From NCBI GenBank assembly GCA_006176705.1, contig QRFJ01005242.1, positions 26,128 through 90,127 of the forward strand: 64,000 nucleotides of DNA, read 5' to 3'. Shown piece after piece: positions 9,864-22,020 of the stretch. The position numbers and the translations under genes were made by a program. Origin of the DNA: Cocos nucifera. Lineage: Eukaryota; Streptophyta; Magnoliopsida; Arecales; Arecaceae. Below the pieces are notes generated by a model. It was not told where the DNA came from, did not search any database, and worked only from the letters and a program-made list of their open reading frames with translations. Within the stretch, counting starts at the first letter, position 1, and the number at the start of each line of letters is the position of its first letter.

Positions 9864-12140
9864 TGAAGGGAAATCCTGATTTCCCGGTCCAGGTTCGTCC
9901 AGATCTGATTAGATCAAGAGATATATTTCAAAAATTTTTCTCTTGATCTCAATCAGATCTTGATATGTTTCAGATCTGATTCTTATTATTTTAATAAATA
10001 AAATAAAATAAGATAAATTAAATCAAATTTAATTTACCTGATTTGGGTAATCCTATTACCCTGTAGATGATCCTGATTGCAGCGGAAGGTTCTGGATCTT
10101 AGCCACGCAAGCGCCTGGCCTCTACCGGTATCCACTCGGGTTGGATCTGGAGATCCTCTTCTTCTCTATCACACCTCCAAAAATTAGATCTGGATCTGAT
10201 CTGGAGGATCTTCAAAACTCTTTTGAAGATCTGCAGTCGTCCTTTTGCAGCAGCGCAGCCTTCTTGCTTTTGATCGCCTTTCCTTGATCTGAATCGCACC
10301 AACCTAAATCCAAAACACTTTTGGACGTGGAGAGCAAGGGGAGAAGAGACTATGGCATGGAGAAGGAGGGGAGAGGCAGCCTTGGGGCATGTCTAATAGC
10401 ATTCGCATTAGAATTAGGGTTGGGCGCAGGGTCTTATTTATAGACCTCTTGTGATCCAACTCCTCTTCCTCTCAACCAATCACAACCCTTTGTGAAATCA
10501 GATCTAAATCTGATTGGTTGGAATAGAGACCCCTGGATTCCTCCTTAGAGGGCGCCTAAGACCAGTCAAACTGGATTCTTAGTAGAACTCTGAATTGGAA
10601 TCCAAAAGAGGAGGTGGAGTCCTTGTCCAACAAGGACTCCTAGGCGCCTCCTACTTGGGCTCACGCCACCCTTGGCGTGCGCCCTTCTCCTTGCCAGGTT
10701 CTGGCAGGGGGACAGGCCCCCACCAGCTCTCCAATAGGTGCATGACATGTGGTCAAAAGTCAAAGGGTCAATGGTCAACGTTTGACCAGTCAAAGGTAGA
10801 CTTTTGACCAAAGTCAAAGAACAAGAAATGGCAGGTGACCAAAAATGGCAGGTAATGTCTTACAAATAAGACAACCTATTCTGACTTGGACAACCTCCAG
10901 TCAGACCATATGAAGGCCTCTGATTGAGCACAAACTCCTTTGGCTCAGTCAGGACAACTTATTTGTGATAGTAAAAGAAGAACGTTAGGTTCAATCGAGT
11001 GCTAGCACGATTTCCTTGAACCTAATTGAATCTCATTCAGATCAATTGAACTAGATCAGTTCAATTGATGATCACCAGATTCAAACCCTTGTTTGTGTGA
11101 CCCAGTTAGGTTCAGTTCTGTATGGTAATGGGATATGTCATGATCTCTATCATAGACATCATCGAAACTCCTTTCGATGGATCAGAACTCTTCTGATTCG
11201 AACAGCTAGAATGATCGATCATCTAAATCATTCTAATTGCTCCCAAAATCCACCAGTGACACCTAGCAGTATATGGTGGCAACCCATCAGAGCTGAATGC
11301 GAACCTCTTGGTGCAGCTACCTGTGTGATTCAGTTCTTCTATCTTGAGCCCCGATCAGATTAGGGTTAAGGTGAACTCGTCAAACCCTAGTCTCTGTCAT
11401 ATGATGTAATCATTCGATTCGAGTCCAATGTGAAAATCTAAATAGAAACTCTTTCTATTATTTCACTCTACCATGGCCATGGATTTCTGGACTTGATTCT
11501 CATGATCATCATAGGGCTACTCCTCTACCACCGAGGTAGATAGATCCCATCTTGATGCAATCCAGTTCCTACAATGAACATGCTATAGCCAACATACACC
11601 TCAGGGTTCCATATGGCTAGGAGACCGAGTAATGGTGTAGTCAAACTATAACACCCTCAAGGTGAACTGCCGATGCATCTCAGGTCAAAGAACCAGACAC
11701 ACTACTGCAGCATCGAGTCAGTCATTGACGAGAAGGTAGACTTCCTAATGACTACTCGAGGTGGTCACGCTCAGTGCCCTCGTTCTCTAACGAGTACCTG
11801 TACTCTCGCTCCGGTGTCTCCACACCGTAGACTCAAGACTCATCTACTAAAGAGAAGCGATCGTACACCAACCTTCCGGATCAATCACCATCCTCGTGAT
11901 GATCCTATGGTCGGGAGCTGTTTATGAGTTAATAATGATTATTCATGTCTTAAATTTTCAACTCTTGAAAATATGAATTATCATTACCATTAACTCAAAG
12001 GATGTATCACAGACACTAAATACACAGGTGTGATAGAAAATAACCCATTTCATTAATTATAGTCAAAATTATAATTTTGCCCCTAGAAGTGTATTACAAG
12101 TGTCAGCCAATTCTGGCTTCTAGGGCACATATATCTAACA
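9864..12140 (-). repeat. 5' LTR of copia element B
   Basis: 2277 bp. Minus strand begins TGTTAGATATATGTGCCCTA at 12140 and ends at 9864 with CCCTTCA. Same family as the LTRs of C, D and F. It contains the conserved hairpin CTCGTT-AGAG-AACGAG (11794-11779), a TATA box at 10442-10435, and GC-rich sequence at 10560-10800 that is better preserved here than in C or D. Open frames at 10099-10302 (minus), 10566-10817 and 11097-11363 lie within the LTR and match no protein motif. Confidence 0.85.
10435..10442 (-). promoter_or_regulatory. TATA box, element B LTR
   Basis: Minus strand TATAAATA in GTCTATAAATAAGACCC, the same spot as in the LTR of F (61092-61099). Confidence 0.65.
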
Positions 12141-12230
12141 CAATAATGGAATTATAAATCAACATTTTGAGATAGGCAATCCAAAATCATTGAAATTTGT
12201 CAATCCAATATTCAACACAGGATAGTTAAA
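12141..12230 (+). pseudogene. end of gag-tail frame, copy in T2
   Basis: About 30 codons related to the last part of the tail frame in T1 and T3, including EIGNPKSLKFVNPIF, followed by a stop. Everything upstream is missing. Confidence 0.5.
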
Positions 12231-13440
12231 CTGCATTGTGTCTGGCTGAAGATGGTAAACTTAGTGCTTGTTAGGAGGTAACTCAATATTTAGTTTTCTT
12301 TAGTTTAATTTATCTTTTTATTAAATTTTTTAGGATAATTTGAATAAGTTGGAGGAAGAGCTTAAATTTTTGAAGGCATGTGCTGGACCAAAAACATACT
12401 CCGGTGTATTCTTTCATGTTCTTTATTACATCCTTTATTTTTCTTCTCCATTGAGGACAATGTTGATTAAGTTGGGGGGAGAGAAAAATAAAAATTTTAA
12501 AATTTTAAGTCCTCAAAAATATTAGTATTTAGTATTTAAACACTTGATTATGCTTAAAAATCAAATTAAACTAAGCATTTCTAAAAGAAAATTGATGCAT
12601 AGATCAGAGAATCTATGAGATATTGAGAAATCAAGTATTAAAAAAATTCAATAAAGAGTTAAGTCTAGAATATAAAAAAAATTTTCTTGAGCATTTTTAA
12701 TTATTTCTACTAGCATCAAAGAAAAGTCTACTTTTTATAGGCTTATGTAGGATAACTATACATTTCTTCATATAAAATTTTTTTATTTTAATAAAATAGT
12801 TTTTAAGTACTTTTGACTGAGTAACCGGACCTCTTTGCCTAAGCAAGCATTAAGTTCGCATCAAAAGGTGGAAAGAGCAAAGAAGCTCATTGTAAAGCTA
12901 GTCTTAACTTGTAGCCTATTTGATTCGAGCAAGTAAGCCCAAGGGGTATTCTATACCTAGTGCCCTAAAGCCAACTGATTTAAAAGTCATTGGTCCAAGA
13001 CTCACTACATAAATCAAATAGAAAGCTTAATGGGTTAAGACACTCAATAGTGGTACAACATTAAAAAAAAAATATTGATTTTCTACCGAGTAACTAGATC
13101 TCGTTGCCTAAGTAAGCAATGATATTTGTATCAAAAAATGGGTAATATGAAAATAAAAATTAATAAATGAAGGATGGAAGTAGCAATACACTTACCTATA
13201 TGAAAGTTTAGACAAACCAGAGATAAAGGTGGGATAATTTAGAAAAAAATTTAGAAAAAATTATGATTCTTTACTTAATTTCTTTTATTGATAAGTATTA
13301 ATACCCCAATGATATATCTCACTTATATCCTATTGAATATCAATGGTCATTTTGAAAATTGCTTAGGTAAAATTTGAAACTCTAAAGTTAAAAGATATTT
13401 AAAACTAAATTCTTTCTTTACTCAAAGATGAGCAAAATTT
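12231..13440 (+). other. 3' UTR of T2
   Basis: Matches T1 and T3 3' UTRs block by block: GCTTGTTAGGAGGTAACTCA near 12266, an internal purine tract after TTGAGGACAATGTTGATT (12451-12480), and the duplicated TTGCCTAAG motif at 12819-12877 and 13087-13150. An open frame at 12340-12525 lies over the purine tract and I do not consider it a gene. Confidence 0.65.
12819..13150 (+). repeat. duplicated 60-bp motif in T2 3' UTR
   Basis: Copies at 12819-12877 and 13087-13150, each with GTAACC/GTAACT, TTGCCTAAG(C/T)AAGCA, and ATCAAAA-GG. Same order and roughly the same spacing as in T1 and T3. Confidence 0.6.
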
Positions 13441-13453
13441 AAGTTGAGGGGTA
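13441..13453 (+). other. polypurine tract of T2
   Basis: AAGTTGAGGGGTA directly before TGATAAGTACC; one G-to-A and one terminal change relative to T1 and T3. Confidence 0.65.
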
Positions 13454-14993
13454 TGATAAGTACCATAAATTCATCAATAAAAGTATTAATTTATTAATTA
13501 ATTTATATTAATTTTTAAGAATTATTAATTAATTAATACATTTTTTTAAAAAATTCATATTTTTAAAAAATTAATTAAAAAATAATAAAATAATAAAATT
13601 AAATTTTATTATCAATGGAAATAGCTCATTTTTTTTATTACAATAAAATAAGTTTCGCACAAAATAGAGCTAAAATGAAGAAGACATGAATATCTAAAGA
13701 AATAAAATAAATAAAAATTAAATAAAAAAAGAAAAGTGGCTCAACCGGCTCCGTAAGCCAAGTCACCAAGCCAAAGCAAGCCGTCAAAGCCGACTCAGCC
13801 ATGGAAGCCATCAGTCGGTCCATAATCCAGGCATGCACCGCTAGCTCAGGAGACATCGGTGAATCATGGAGCAATAATAGGAGGCAGTGATTGGTTACGG
13901 TGTACGGTGAAGTCGGTTCATGTGGTCCATGGGAACAAAAATTGCATGATTGGATGGCTGCAGTAACTTGCGGTCAAGATCAAACGGCTGTGGTTATTTT
14001 CGAATTTGATTCAGCTTCAGACTTCATGTGGATCGCCATCCAATGGTAGAGCTCAATCTAGGAGATGATCCGATGATCCAAAATGCTCCCGATGGTGATC
14101 AGGACTCCCAATGCACGATTAATGGCCAAATTTCCTCCATCAATGCATGATCGGATGGTCAGAATTTAATCTGACCTGATCTGGACTGATACACATCCAA
14201 TTTTGATGATTTTTGGATCGCTGGATTTTTATTGATGGCCAAATTTCATCTAGAGCAGTAGAATTCATCCAAAACTTCTTTTAATCTAATTTTCATTTGG
14301 ATTTCTTTATATTTTGATGATGAAAGAGCTCCTTAGTCCCACATTGCCTAGAAAAAACTCTCAAGCCCTCCTAGCTCTATAAAAAGGAACCCAGACTTCT
14401 AGAAATTGATATCTCCAATCAAGGTGAAGCTTTGGTATAGGGTGAAGCTAGACTCTGGGTTAATGGCTGCTTCGAGGCAACTGGTGTTGAGAAAAAATGC
14501 TGGGCTTCTACACCATCTTTCCACCAATGTCGATCCAAGATCAGAGATCAGGCTATTTTATTTTATTTTCTTTTCTTTTTAAATTTTATGCATTTAAATT
14601 TTAAAATTTTAATTAATGTAATATTTATTTTTATGTTCTTTAATTTTATGCTCTTTATTTTTATTATAATTTAATTTCTATATTTTAATTATTACTTTTT
14701 ATTTTCCTACAAGTAGATGCTAAGATCTAACTAGTAGATCTTAGTACCAAGTTTATTTTTCTACATAATTTAATTTCCACTTCATAATTTTAATTTTTAA
14801 TTTTTGACTTCAAATTCTATTTTTAAATCTTTTTCTTTTTCTTTTAAGAAAATCAAAGATTTTAAATCTAAAAATACTATCTTTCCTATGGATTCGATCT
14901 GACTCACTACTATCTATACATTTTTAATTATTTTAAGAAGTCGAATTAAATTAATAAATATGGTGTCTTAACAACAACATCGCATCCCTATCA
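13454..14993 (+). repeat. 3' LTR of T2
   Basis: 1540 bp, TGATAAGTACCATAAA to ATCGCATCCCTATCA. It matches the T3 LTRs end to end but has only one unit of the GCC-rich tandem block that T3 has doubled (34516-34551). Open frames within it (for example 13638-13874 minus) are LTR shadows. Confidence 0.8.
14378..14385 (+). promoter_or_regulatory. TATA box, T2 LTR
   Basis: TATAAAAA in CTAGCTCTATAAAAAGG, 35-45 bases after AGTCCCACATTGCCTAG, same context as in T3. Confidence 0.65.
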
Positions 14994-16646
14994 GTGGTGT
15001 AGTCCCACCAATTGACTCATCACCTCACCTAATAGTTATTGGTGATGGGTTAGCTAATGAGTGAATAACTCTTGTCCAATAATTCTCTAATCATGGTGCA
15101 CCCAAACTTGGTCTCTATTTCATGAATCTCACCATGCCCAGAATATTGATCCACTCCTTAGTTAAGTCAAACCCATCATTTGCATAGATTGGATTCCCAA
15201 TTGGGTCTCTCACCATATTCAGAATATTGAGCCCAATTCATCCTTCAGTCCATAGCATCCAATGCCTAATAGACATGGTAGCATCTTTTTGGTGCAACTG
15301 AACCACTATGACCAGTCGAGAATAATCAACCTGAAGAAGAGCCCGCACATCTACAACGGTGGAAGATCTTAGAACTTAATGTTTTCTTAGGGAGATTTGA
15401 TTTAGGTCTCTTTAAACTTGACTTGATATAGCCATAACCATTATGACTAACCTAGTGGCATAGGTTAGCTCAAATTGTTGGCCACCTTAGATCAGGACTG
15501 GATCGACAAATATGACTAGATAAGTGAGACCGATGGAAAGAATATGCCATTAACTCGATAAGAATGCATTTGAGTCAAGTAGCTCTCAATTAAAAACCAA
15601 TCGATCGTATCTACCAAAACTTACCTTAGACATCAAATTATTGAGCTAGAACCAATCCGGTTAGCCTACGATCCAGACTCCAACCACTAAGCCTAATTAG
15701 GTCTTAACTTGATCTAGTCAATTTAAGTACTCTTGATCCCACCTAACCAACTCTTGATTTGATTTGATCAATCGCTTGACCTAATTGAGCTACCCAAGCC
15801 CAAACCTAATTTTCTGAATATGTCTTAGATCTAAAATTTTTTAATTTTAGATCTAATATATTTTATAATCTTAATTCTCAATTAAGTTTAGGGTTCATAA
15901 ATAAAACATGTATATAAAATCTTAGGATTTTAGGATCTAGGGTTTTGTAGAAAATAAGTTTTTTGATTTCTTATTAAGGTGAATGTGCAGCACCCCTACA
16001 CACCATAAGAACACCTCATCGAATGGAAGGAGAGGGCCTTTAATTCCTACTACGTTCTTATGACTGGATGGCCAAGGAGAATGTCTTAATCAAAAATATG
16101 ATAAATCTACAAAACTAGTTGATCTACATCATATATCACATATATAAAAATTAATCTAACTAAAAATATATTTTGTATACATCTCATGTATCATATCATG
16201 CATATTTTTAGATCTAAATTATCTCATAAACATCTAACTAATAAGATTTAAATTTGATAATTTTAAATTAAAATTTATTCTAGATAATTTTGTAGAACTA
16301 TTCTACAACTAGTCTAAACATGCATCTATCATATCTCATATGAATAAATTAAATAAATTTATTTTCTATTTTTTATATCTAATTATAATATTTATAATAT
16401 TAAAAAATAATAAATAAATATATTTAAAAATTATAATTAATTAAATTAAAATTACGATCATGCTAGACTATACATAGAATAATTCTAATCTTAGTCTAGT
16501 CATGCATCTCACAAATCTTAGATCTAGATTATTTAATTTTTAATTTTTTAATTTTAGATTTAATCAAATCTAATGTGATATCTAAACTCATCTAATTATT
16601 ATATTAAAAATAAATTAAAATTAGATCTAATGAATTATGGAATCTA
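14994..16646 (-). other. leader of copia C
   Basis: Untranslated 5' region of the B/C/D/F family, AT-rich next to the LTR and then the conserved block that in D reads GGTGATGAGTTAGTTGGTGG near 23671. No coding motif seen. Confidence 0.65.
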
Positions 16647-16658
16647 GCTCTAATACTA
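16647..16658 (-). other. primer-binding site, element C (decayed)
   Basis: Minus strand TAGTATTAGAGC, 10 of 12 to the tRNA-iMet pattern; both changes are transitions. Confidence 0.6.
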
Positions 16659-16660
16659 GT

Positions 16661-18925
16661 TGAAGGAAAAAACCTATTTTTCGAATTAGGTTCGTTTCAA
16701 TCTGATTGGATCAGAAGAAATATTTTTAAAAAAAAAATTCTAAGATCCTAATCAGATCTGAGACTCTTCAAATCTAATCTTATTAATCTGATAATTAAAA
16801 TAAAAATAAAAATTAAATCTAATTTAATTATATCTTTGTTTTAGGTAATCCAATTACCCTATGATGATCCCGATGTTTGCTTGAGGTTCTTGATGTAGCC
16901 ATGCAAGTGTCTGACCTCTATCGATATCCACTTAGACAGGATCTAAAGATCATCTACTTCTTAATCAATCCTCCAAAAATTAAATTTAGATCTAATCTTG
17001 AAGGTCTTCAAAACTGCTTTTGAAGAGCAGTCGTTGTCTCTTGCAGCAGTGCTGCCTTCTTCCTTTCCTGGCGCCTTTCACTTGCTTGGATCGCACCTTA
17101 TTCATGCCCAAAAGCCCTTGGGCATGGAGAGGAGAGAGGACCAGAGGTGGCATGGAGAAGAAGGGAGAGAGGGTATGTGGCGTAGGCTAAAGGTAGAATC
17201 ATTGAATTCTAGGCGTAGATAGGATTTATATAGACCCTACTGCGCCATGCAGTGCCACATCATCCTGGTCAATCATGGCCCTTTGTGCATTTAGATCTAA
17301 ATCTAATTGGTGGGATGACATCATCTGATCCAATTGGATGAGAGACCTTTAAAACTCTCCTTAGGTGGTGCCGAGACTTATCAAACAAGACTTCTTAGCA
17401 CCACACAATTTAATCCCTTGAAGTAACCTAGAGTCCCATCTATTTGGGACTCCATGTTTTATCCTCATATGGTGCACACCTCCCTAGGCATGTGCCCCCT
17501 TTCTATCTACTTTTTAGCAGGGGATAAGTCCCTAGGTACTCTCTTATGGGTGCATGACACATGGGCAGATGTCTAAGTATCTAGGGTCAACATTTGACCA
17601 ATGTCCGAAGATAAGATTTAGCAGGTGATGAAAAATGGTAGGTGTTGTCTCAAATTTATCTCATAAATTAAGATAACTCTTTTCTGATCTGGACAAGCTC
17701 CAGTCAGACCAAGTAAAGATTTTTGAGTGAGCCCAAATACATTTGGCTCAGTCAAGATAAGCTTTAATGATTGTTAAAGGAGAACATTAGGCTCAATCAT
17801 GTGCTAGCACGATTTTCTTGAACCTAATTGAATCTTATTCAAATCAATTGAATTAGGTTAATCCAATTGATGATGTCTAGATCCAAACCCTTATTTGTAT
17901 GATCCAGTTAGGTTCAATTCCATATGATAATAGGATATGTCATGATCTCTATCATTGACATCATCGAAATACCTTTCGATTGATCAGAACTTTTCTGATT
18001 CAGACAACTAGTATGATCGATTATCCAAATCATTCTAATTGCTCTCAAAATCTACCAATGACACCTAGTAGCATATGGTGGCAACCCATCAGAGCTGAAA
18101 GCGAACCTCTCGGTGCAGTTACCTATGTGATTAAGTTCCTCTATCTTGAGCTCTGACCAGATTAGGTTTAAGATGATCTCGCCAAATCCTAATTTTTGTC
18201 ATATGAATTAATCATTCGATTCAAGTCCAATGTGAAAACCCTAATAGAAACTCTTTCTATTATTTCACTCTGCCATGGCCATGGGCTTATGGACTTGATT
18301 CTCATGATCATCATAGGGCTGCTCCTCATCTATCAAAGTAGATAGATCCCCTATTGGTGCAATCAAATTCCTACAATGAACATGCTATAGCCAACATACA
18401 CCTCAGGATTCCGAATGGCTAGGAGATTGAGTTATGGTGTAGTCAAACTATAGCACACTCAAGGTGAACTATCGATGCACCTCAGATCAAAGAACCAGAC
18501 ACACTACTGTAGCTTCGATCCTATCATCAACGAGAAGGTAGACTTCTTAATGACTGCTCGAGGTGATCATGCTTAGTGCCCTCGTTCTCTAACGAGTACC
18601 TATACTCTCACTCCGGTCTCTACACCATAGACTCAAGACTCATCTATCCAAAAGAAGCAATTGTACACCAATCTTTTGGATCTATCACCATCTTTATGAT
18701 GATTCTACGATCGGAAGTATTTTATGAGTTATTAATAAAAATTCATGTCTTAAATTTTTAACTTTTTAAATTATGAACTATCATTACCATTAACTTAAGA
18801 AATGTATCATAGACATTTTTAAATACATACTATGATAGAAAATAATCCATTTTATTATTTATAGTTAAAATTATAATTTTACCCTTAGAAGTGTATTACA
18901 AGTGTCAGCTAATCTGGCTTCTAGG
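16661..18925 (-). repeat. 5' LTR of copia C
   Basis: 2265 bp matching the LTRs of B, D and F. Ends with the internal border TGAAGGAAAAAACC (plus strand from 16661) and, at 18925, stops at CTAGG instead of running through to TATCTAACA. It carries the hairpin CTCGTTCTCTAACGAG (18581-18596) and a TATA box. The open frame at 16998-17222 lies in R/U5 and is not a gene. Confidence 0.8.
17225..17232 (-). promoter_or_regulatory. TATA box, element C LTR
   Basis: Minus strand TATATAAA in GGTCTATATAAATCC, as in the D LTRs. Confidence 0.65.
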
Positions 18926-19721
18926 AAATCTGCTTCTAAAATTTCTATTAAAAATTTTATCATTTTCTTGTTCAAAACTATTTGAAAACCATGTTGTTCA
19001 TGTACAGGACTCTATTCTGTATAGGCACTAGAGAAAAAATCATAGTTTATTATATAAGAACAAAAAAATTATATAACTTGTTTTACTATAACTTGTTTTA
19101 CTGGAAACTAGATTTGTAGGACTTCAAAACATGATTGCTTGATCTCAGGTTAAGATTAAGATCATTTGTGAATTCGATCTATAAGATTGAACTTGTTCTG
19201 TTGAAATTTTGGTTATACTGCATTGCATTGTTCATAACTTAATTAAGAGCACACCCATTATTATTAAGATAAGATGGAGATTTCATCACCCTTTCTTAGT
19301 CCACAAACCAACAACTTGCATCTTAGAATCCAAATGTTAATTTAAAATTAATTAGACATTAGCCCTAAGATTGAACTGTGTTAGTTCGTATGATTCATTG
19401 AGACTTAGTGTGAATTGAGTCTGCAATCCACTCTCGAAACTGATGTCTAAGGCAAACAGTAAAGAGGCAAACACCGAAGCTAACTCATGGTTCTTTAATT
19501 AGGTCCTTGTGAGAGCATGGGGAGCCTCCCACGACTACACCCCTTACCTGGCTAGTTGATAGAATTGGATAGTAGATTCAGTTCATGCTATGTTCGATTC
19601 ATTGTGCACCAAACTTTTGGTCTAGGCAAACCGTAGATTTATTGTATTGCATGCATACCCGAGCTGGAACAAAGTACCCATCCATGTCAAATCAACCAAG
19701 CCCAAGCAGTAATCCTATGAT
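18926..19721 (+). mobile_element. chromovirus G, segment 1: 5' leader
   Basis: Sequence between the truncated LTR of C and the start of D. It joins to segment 2 across D through the duplication ATGAT, and ends exactly at the gag start codon of G, so it is the 5' leader of G. It does not match the 3' LTR of G (39229-40216); the 5' LTR and primer site are therefore lost to the left. No coding motif seen. Confidence 0.6.
19717..19721. repeat. target-site duplication of D, left copy
   Basis: ATGAT directly before TGTTAGATATG; identical to 29835-29839 after the 3' LTR of D. Confidence 0.9.
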
Positions 19722-22006
19722 TGTTAGATATGTGTGTTCTAGAAGCTAGAATTGACTGACACTTATTGTACACTTCTAAGGGCAAAATTATAATTTTGAT
19801 TATAAATAAGAAAATGAATAATTTTCTATCACAATATATATTTAGTGTTTGTGATACATCCCTTGAGTTAATGATAATGATAATTCTTATTTTTAAAGAG
19901 TTAAAAATTCAAGATATGAATTTTCATTATTAACTCATAAAATGCTTCCGACCGTCGGATAATCATGAGGATGGTGATTGATCCAGAAGGTTGGTGTACA
20001 ATCACTTCTTTATAGTAGATGAGTCTTGAGTCTATGGTGTAGAGACACCAGAGCAAGAGTACAAGTACTCGTTAGAGAATGAGGGTACTGAGCGTGACCA
20101 CCTCGAGCAGTCATAAGAAAGTCTACCTTCTCATCAATGACTGGCTCGAAGCTGCAGTGGTGTGTCTGGTTCTTTGACCTGAGGTGCATCGGCAATTCAC
20201 CTTGAGGGTGTTATAGTTTGACTACACCATGACTTGATCTCCTAGCCATTCAAAATCCTGAGGTATATGTTGGCTATAGCATGTTCATTGTAGAAATTGG
20301 ATTGCACCAAGAGGAAATCTATCTACCTCATTAGATGAGGAGCAACCCTATGATGATCATGAGGATCAAGTCCATAAGCCCATGGCCATGATGGAGTAAA
20401 ATAATAGAAAGAGTTTTTATTAAGATTTTGACATCAGACTTGAGTCAAATGATTAAATCATATGTAAGAAATTAGGGTTTGACGAGTTCACCATAACCCT
20501 AATCTGATCGGAGCTCAAGATAGAAGAACTTAATCACACATGTAACTACACCAAGAGGTTCATTTTTAATTTTGATGGGTTGCCACCATATACTGCTAGA
20601 TGTCATTGGTGGATTTTGGGAGCAATTAGAATGATTTGGATGATCGATCATTCTAGTTGTCTGAATCAGAAAAGTTCTGATCCATCGAAAGATATTTTGA
20701 TGATGTCGATGATAGAGATCATGATATATCCCATTATTATACAGAACTAAACCTAATTGGATCATAGAAATAAAGATTTAGATCTAGATATCATCAATTA
20801 GACTAACTCAGTTTAATTGATTTGAATTAGATTCAATTAGGTTCAAGAAAATCATGCTAGCATATGATTGAGCTTAATGTTCTTCTTCTAAAATCATTAA
20901 AAGTTCTCTCGACTGAGCCACATGTATTTATGCTCACTCAGATACCTTTACTTGATCTGACTGGAGCTTGTTCAGATCAAAAAATGATTATCTTAATTTA
21001 TGAGATAAATTTGAGACAACACCTGCCATTTTTCATCACCTGCTAATTCTTGTCTTTTGACTTTGATCAAACATCGACCTTTGACACTTAGACATCTGCC
21101 CATGTGTCATGCATCCATAGGAGAGTAGATAGGGGCTTGTCCCCTTGCTAGAAAGAGGAAAGGAAGGGGTGCATGTCTAGGGAGGTGTGCGTCTAAGGAT
21201 AGGGACGCCTAGAGTCCCAAACAGACGGGACTCTAGGTTACTTCTTGGAATCAAACTAGGTGGCACCATGGAACTCTGCTTTGATCAGTCTTGGCACCAC
21301 CTAAGGGTGTTGGAGAGGGGCTCTTATCTGATTGGATCAGGTGATGTCATTACATCAATCAAATTTAGATCTGATTGCATGAAGAGACATGATTGGTCGG
21401 GATGATGTGGCACTGCATGGTACAGCAGGGTCTATATAAATCCTATCTGCACCTAGCTTTAAAGAAGCTTTCTCTTTGCCAATGCCACACTACTCTCTCC
21501 CTCTCTCCTCCATGCCTTCCTTAGATCCTCTCCCTTCTCTCCATGCCCAAGAGGCTTTGGGCTTCAAGTTTGGTGCGATCCAAGCAAGAGAAAGTCGACA
21601 AGAAAGGAAGAAGGCAGCACTGCTGCAAGAGACGACATCGAATCTTCAAAAGTTATTTTGAAGACCTTCAAGATCAGATCTAGATCTAATTTTTGAAGAA
21701 TAGATTGAGAAGGAGAAGATATCCAGATTCTATCTGAGTGGATATCGATAGAGGCTAGGCAATTGCAGGGCTACATCCAGAACCTTAGGCAATCAGTAGG
21801 ATCATCACAAGATAATTAGATACCCAAGAACATGTATAAATTAAATCTAATTTAATTTATTTTTATTTTATTTTATTAGATCTACTAAATTAGATCTAAA
21901 AAAGTATTAAATTTGATTTAGATCTAAAAAAATTTTTTTTGAAATATTTCTCTTGATCAAATCAGATCTAAACGAATCTGACCTGAGAAATAGGTTTTTA
22001 TCTTCA
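19722..22006 (+). repeat. 5' LTR of copia D
   Basis: 2285 bp from TGTTAGATATGTGTGTTCTA to GGTTTTTATCTTCA. Contains the hairpin CTCGTTAGAGAATGAG (20068-20083) and a TATA box at 21433. Open frames inside it (20010-20195 and 20499-20765 minus; 20864-21046, 21187-21405 and 21476-21661 plus) recur in the other family LTRs and are not genes. Confidence 0.9.
21433..21440 (+). promoter_or_regulatory. TATA box, D 5' LTR
   Basis: TATATAAA in GGGTCTATATAAATCC, near the U3/R border; the transcript of D would start a short way downstream. Confidence 0.7.
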
Positions 22007-22008
22007 AC

Positions 22009-22020
22009 TAGTATCAGAGC
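22009..22020 (+). other. primer-binding site, element D
   Basis: TAGTATCAGAGC, 11 of 12 to the tRNA-iMet pattern, two bases after the LTR end. The one change is G to A. Confidence 0.8.

Larger units (their letters stand above)
9311..12140 (-). mobile_element. Ty1/copia element B (family of C, D, F), 5' LTR and leader
   Basis: Minus-strand 5' LTR (12140-9864), perfect primer site (9861-9850) and about 540 bp of AT-rich leader that matches the leader of F (61678-62200) in reverse complement. The leader stops near 9310, where A begins; no gag or pol is left. The right end abuts T2 at 12141. The left junction is placed only to within about 20 bp. Confidence 0.75.
12141..14993 (+). mobile_element. 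Athila/Tat-like element T2, 3' half
   Basis: Starts inside the gag-tail frame (CAATAATGGAATTATAAATC, aligned with 4230 in T1 and 36050 in T3), then 3' UTR (12231-13440), polypurine tract (13441-13453) and full 3' LTR (13454-14993). The 5' side is replaced by element B. The LTR abuts the leader of copia C, so T2 probably inserted into C. GTGGT (14994-14998) may be one copy of its target duplication; the partner is not seen. Confidence 0.75.
14994..18925 (-). mobile_element. Ty1/copia element C (family of B, D, F), 5' LTR and leader
   Basis: Minus-strand element: LTR 18925-16661, weak primer site 16658-16647, leader 16646-14994. The leader matches the leader of D (22021-23699) in reverse complement and stops at T2, about 165 bases before the position where gag would start. 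The LTR lacks its outermost 15 or so bases and abuts the leader of G at 18926. Confidence 0.8.

Noticed and set aside
10566..11927. Open frames in the B LTR, with counterparts in D and F (for example 20499-20765, 60173-60529)
   Set aside because: The recurrence comes from LTR homology. No start context or domain; C and others have stops in the same frame.
3108..14993. T1 and T2 as the two halves of one interrupted element
   Set aside because: Both contain the 3' UTR, polypurine tract and 3' LTR, so they overlap instead of complementing each other.
18926..19721. 5' LTR of G in the leader segment
   Set aside because: No similarity to the 3' LTR (39229-40216), no TG/CA border and no primer site.
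22009..22020. Possible tRNA gene at the TGGTATCAGAGC-like sites
   Set aside because: Only the 3'-end complement of tRNA-iMet is present, next to LTR ends; these are primer-binding sites.
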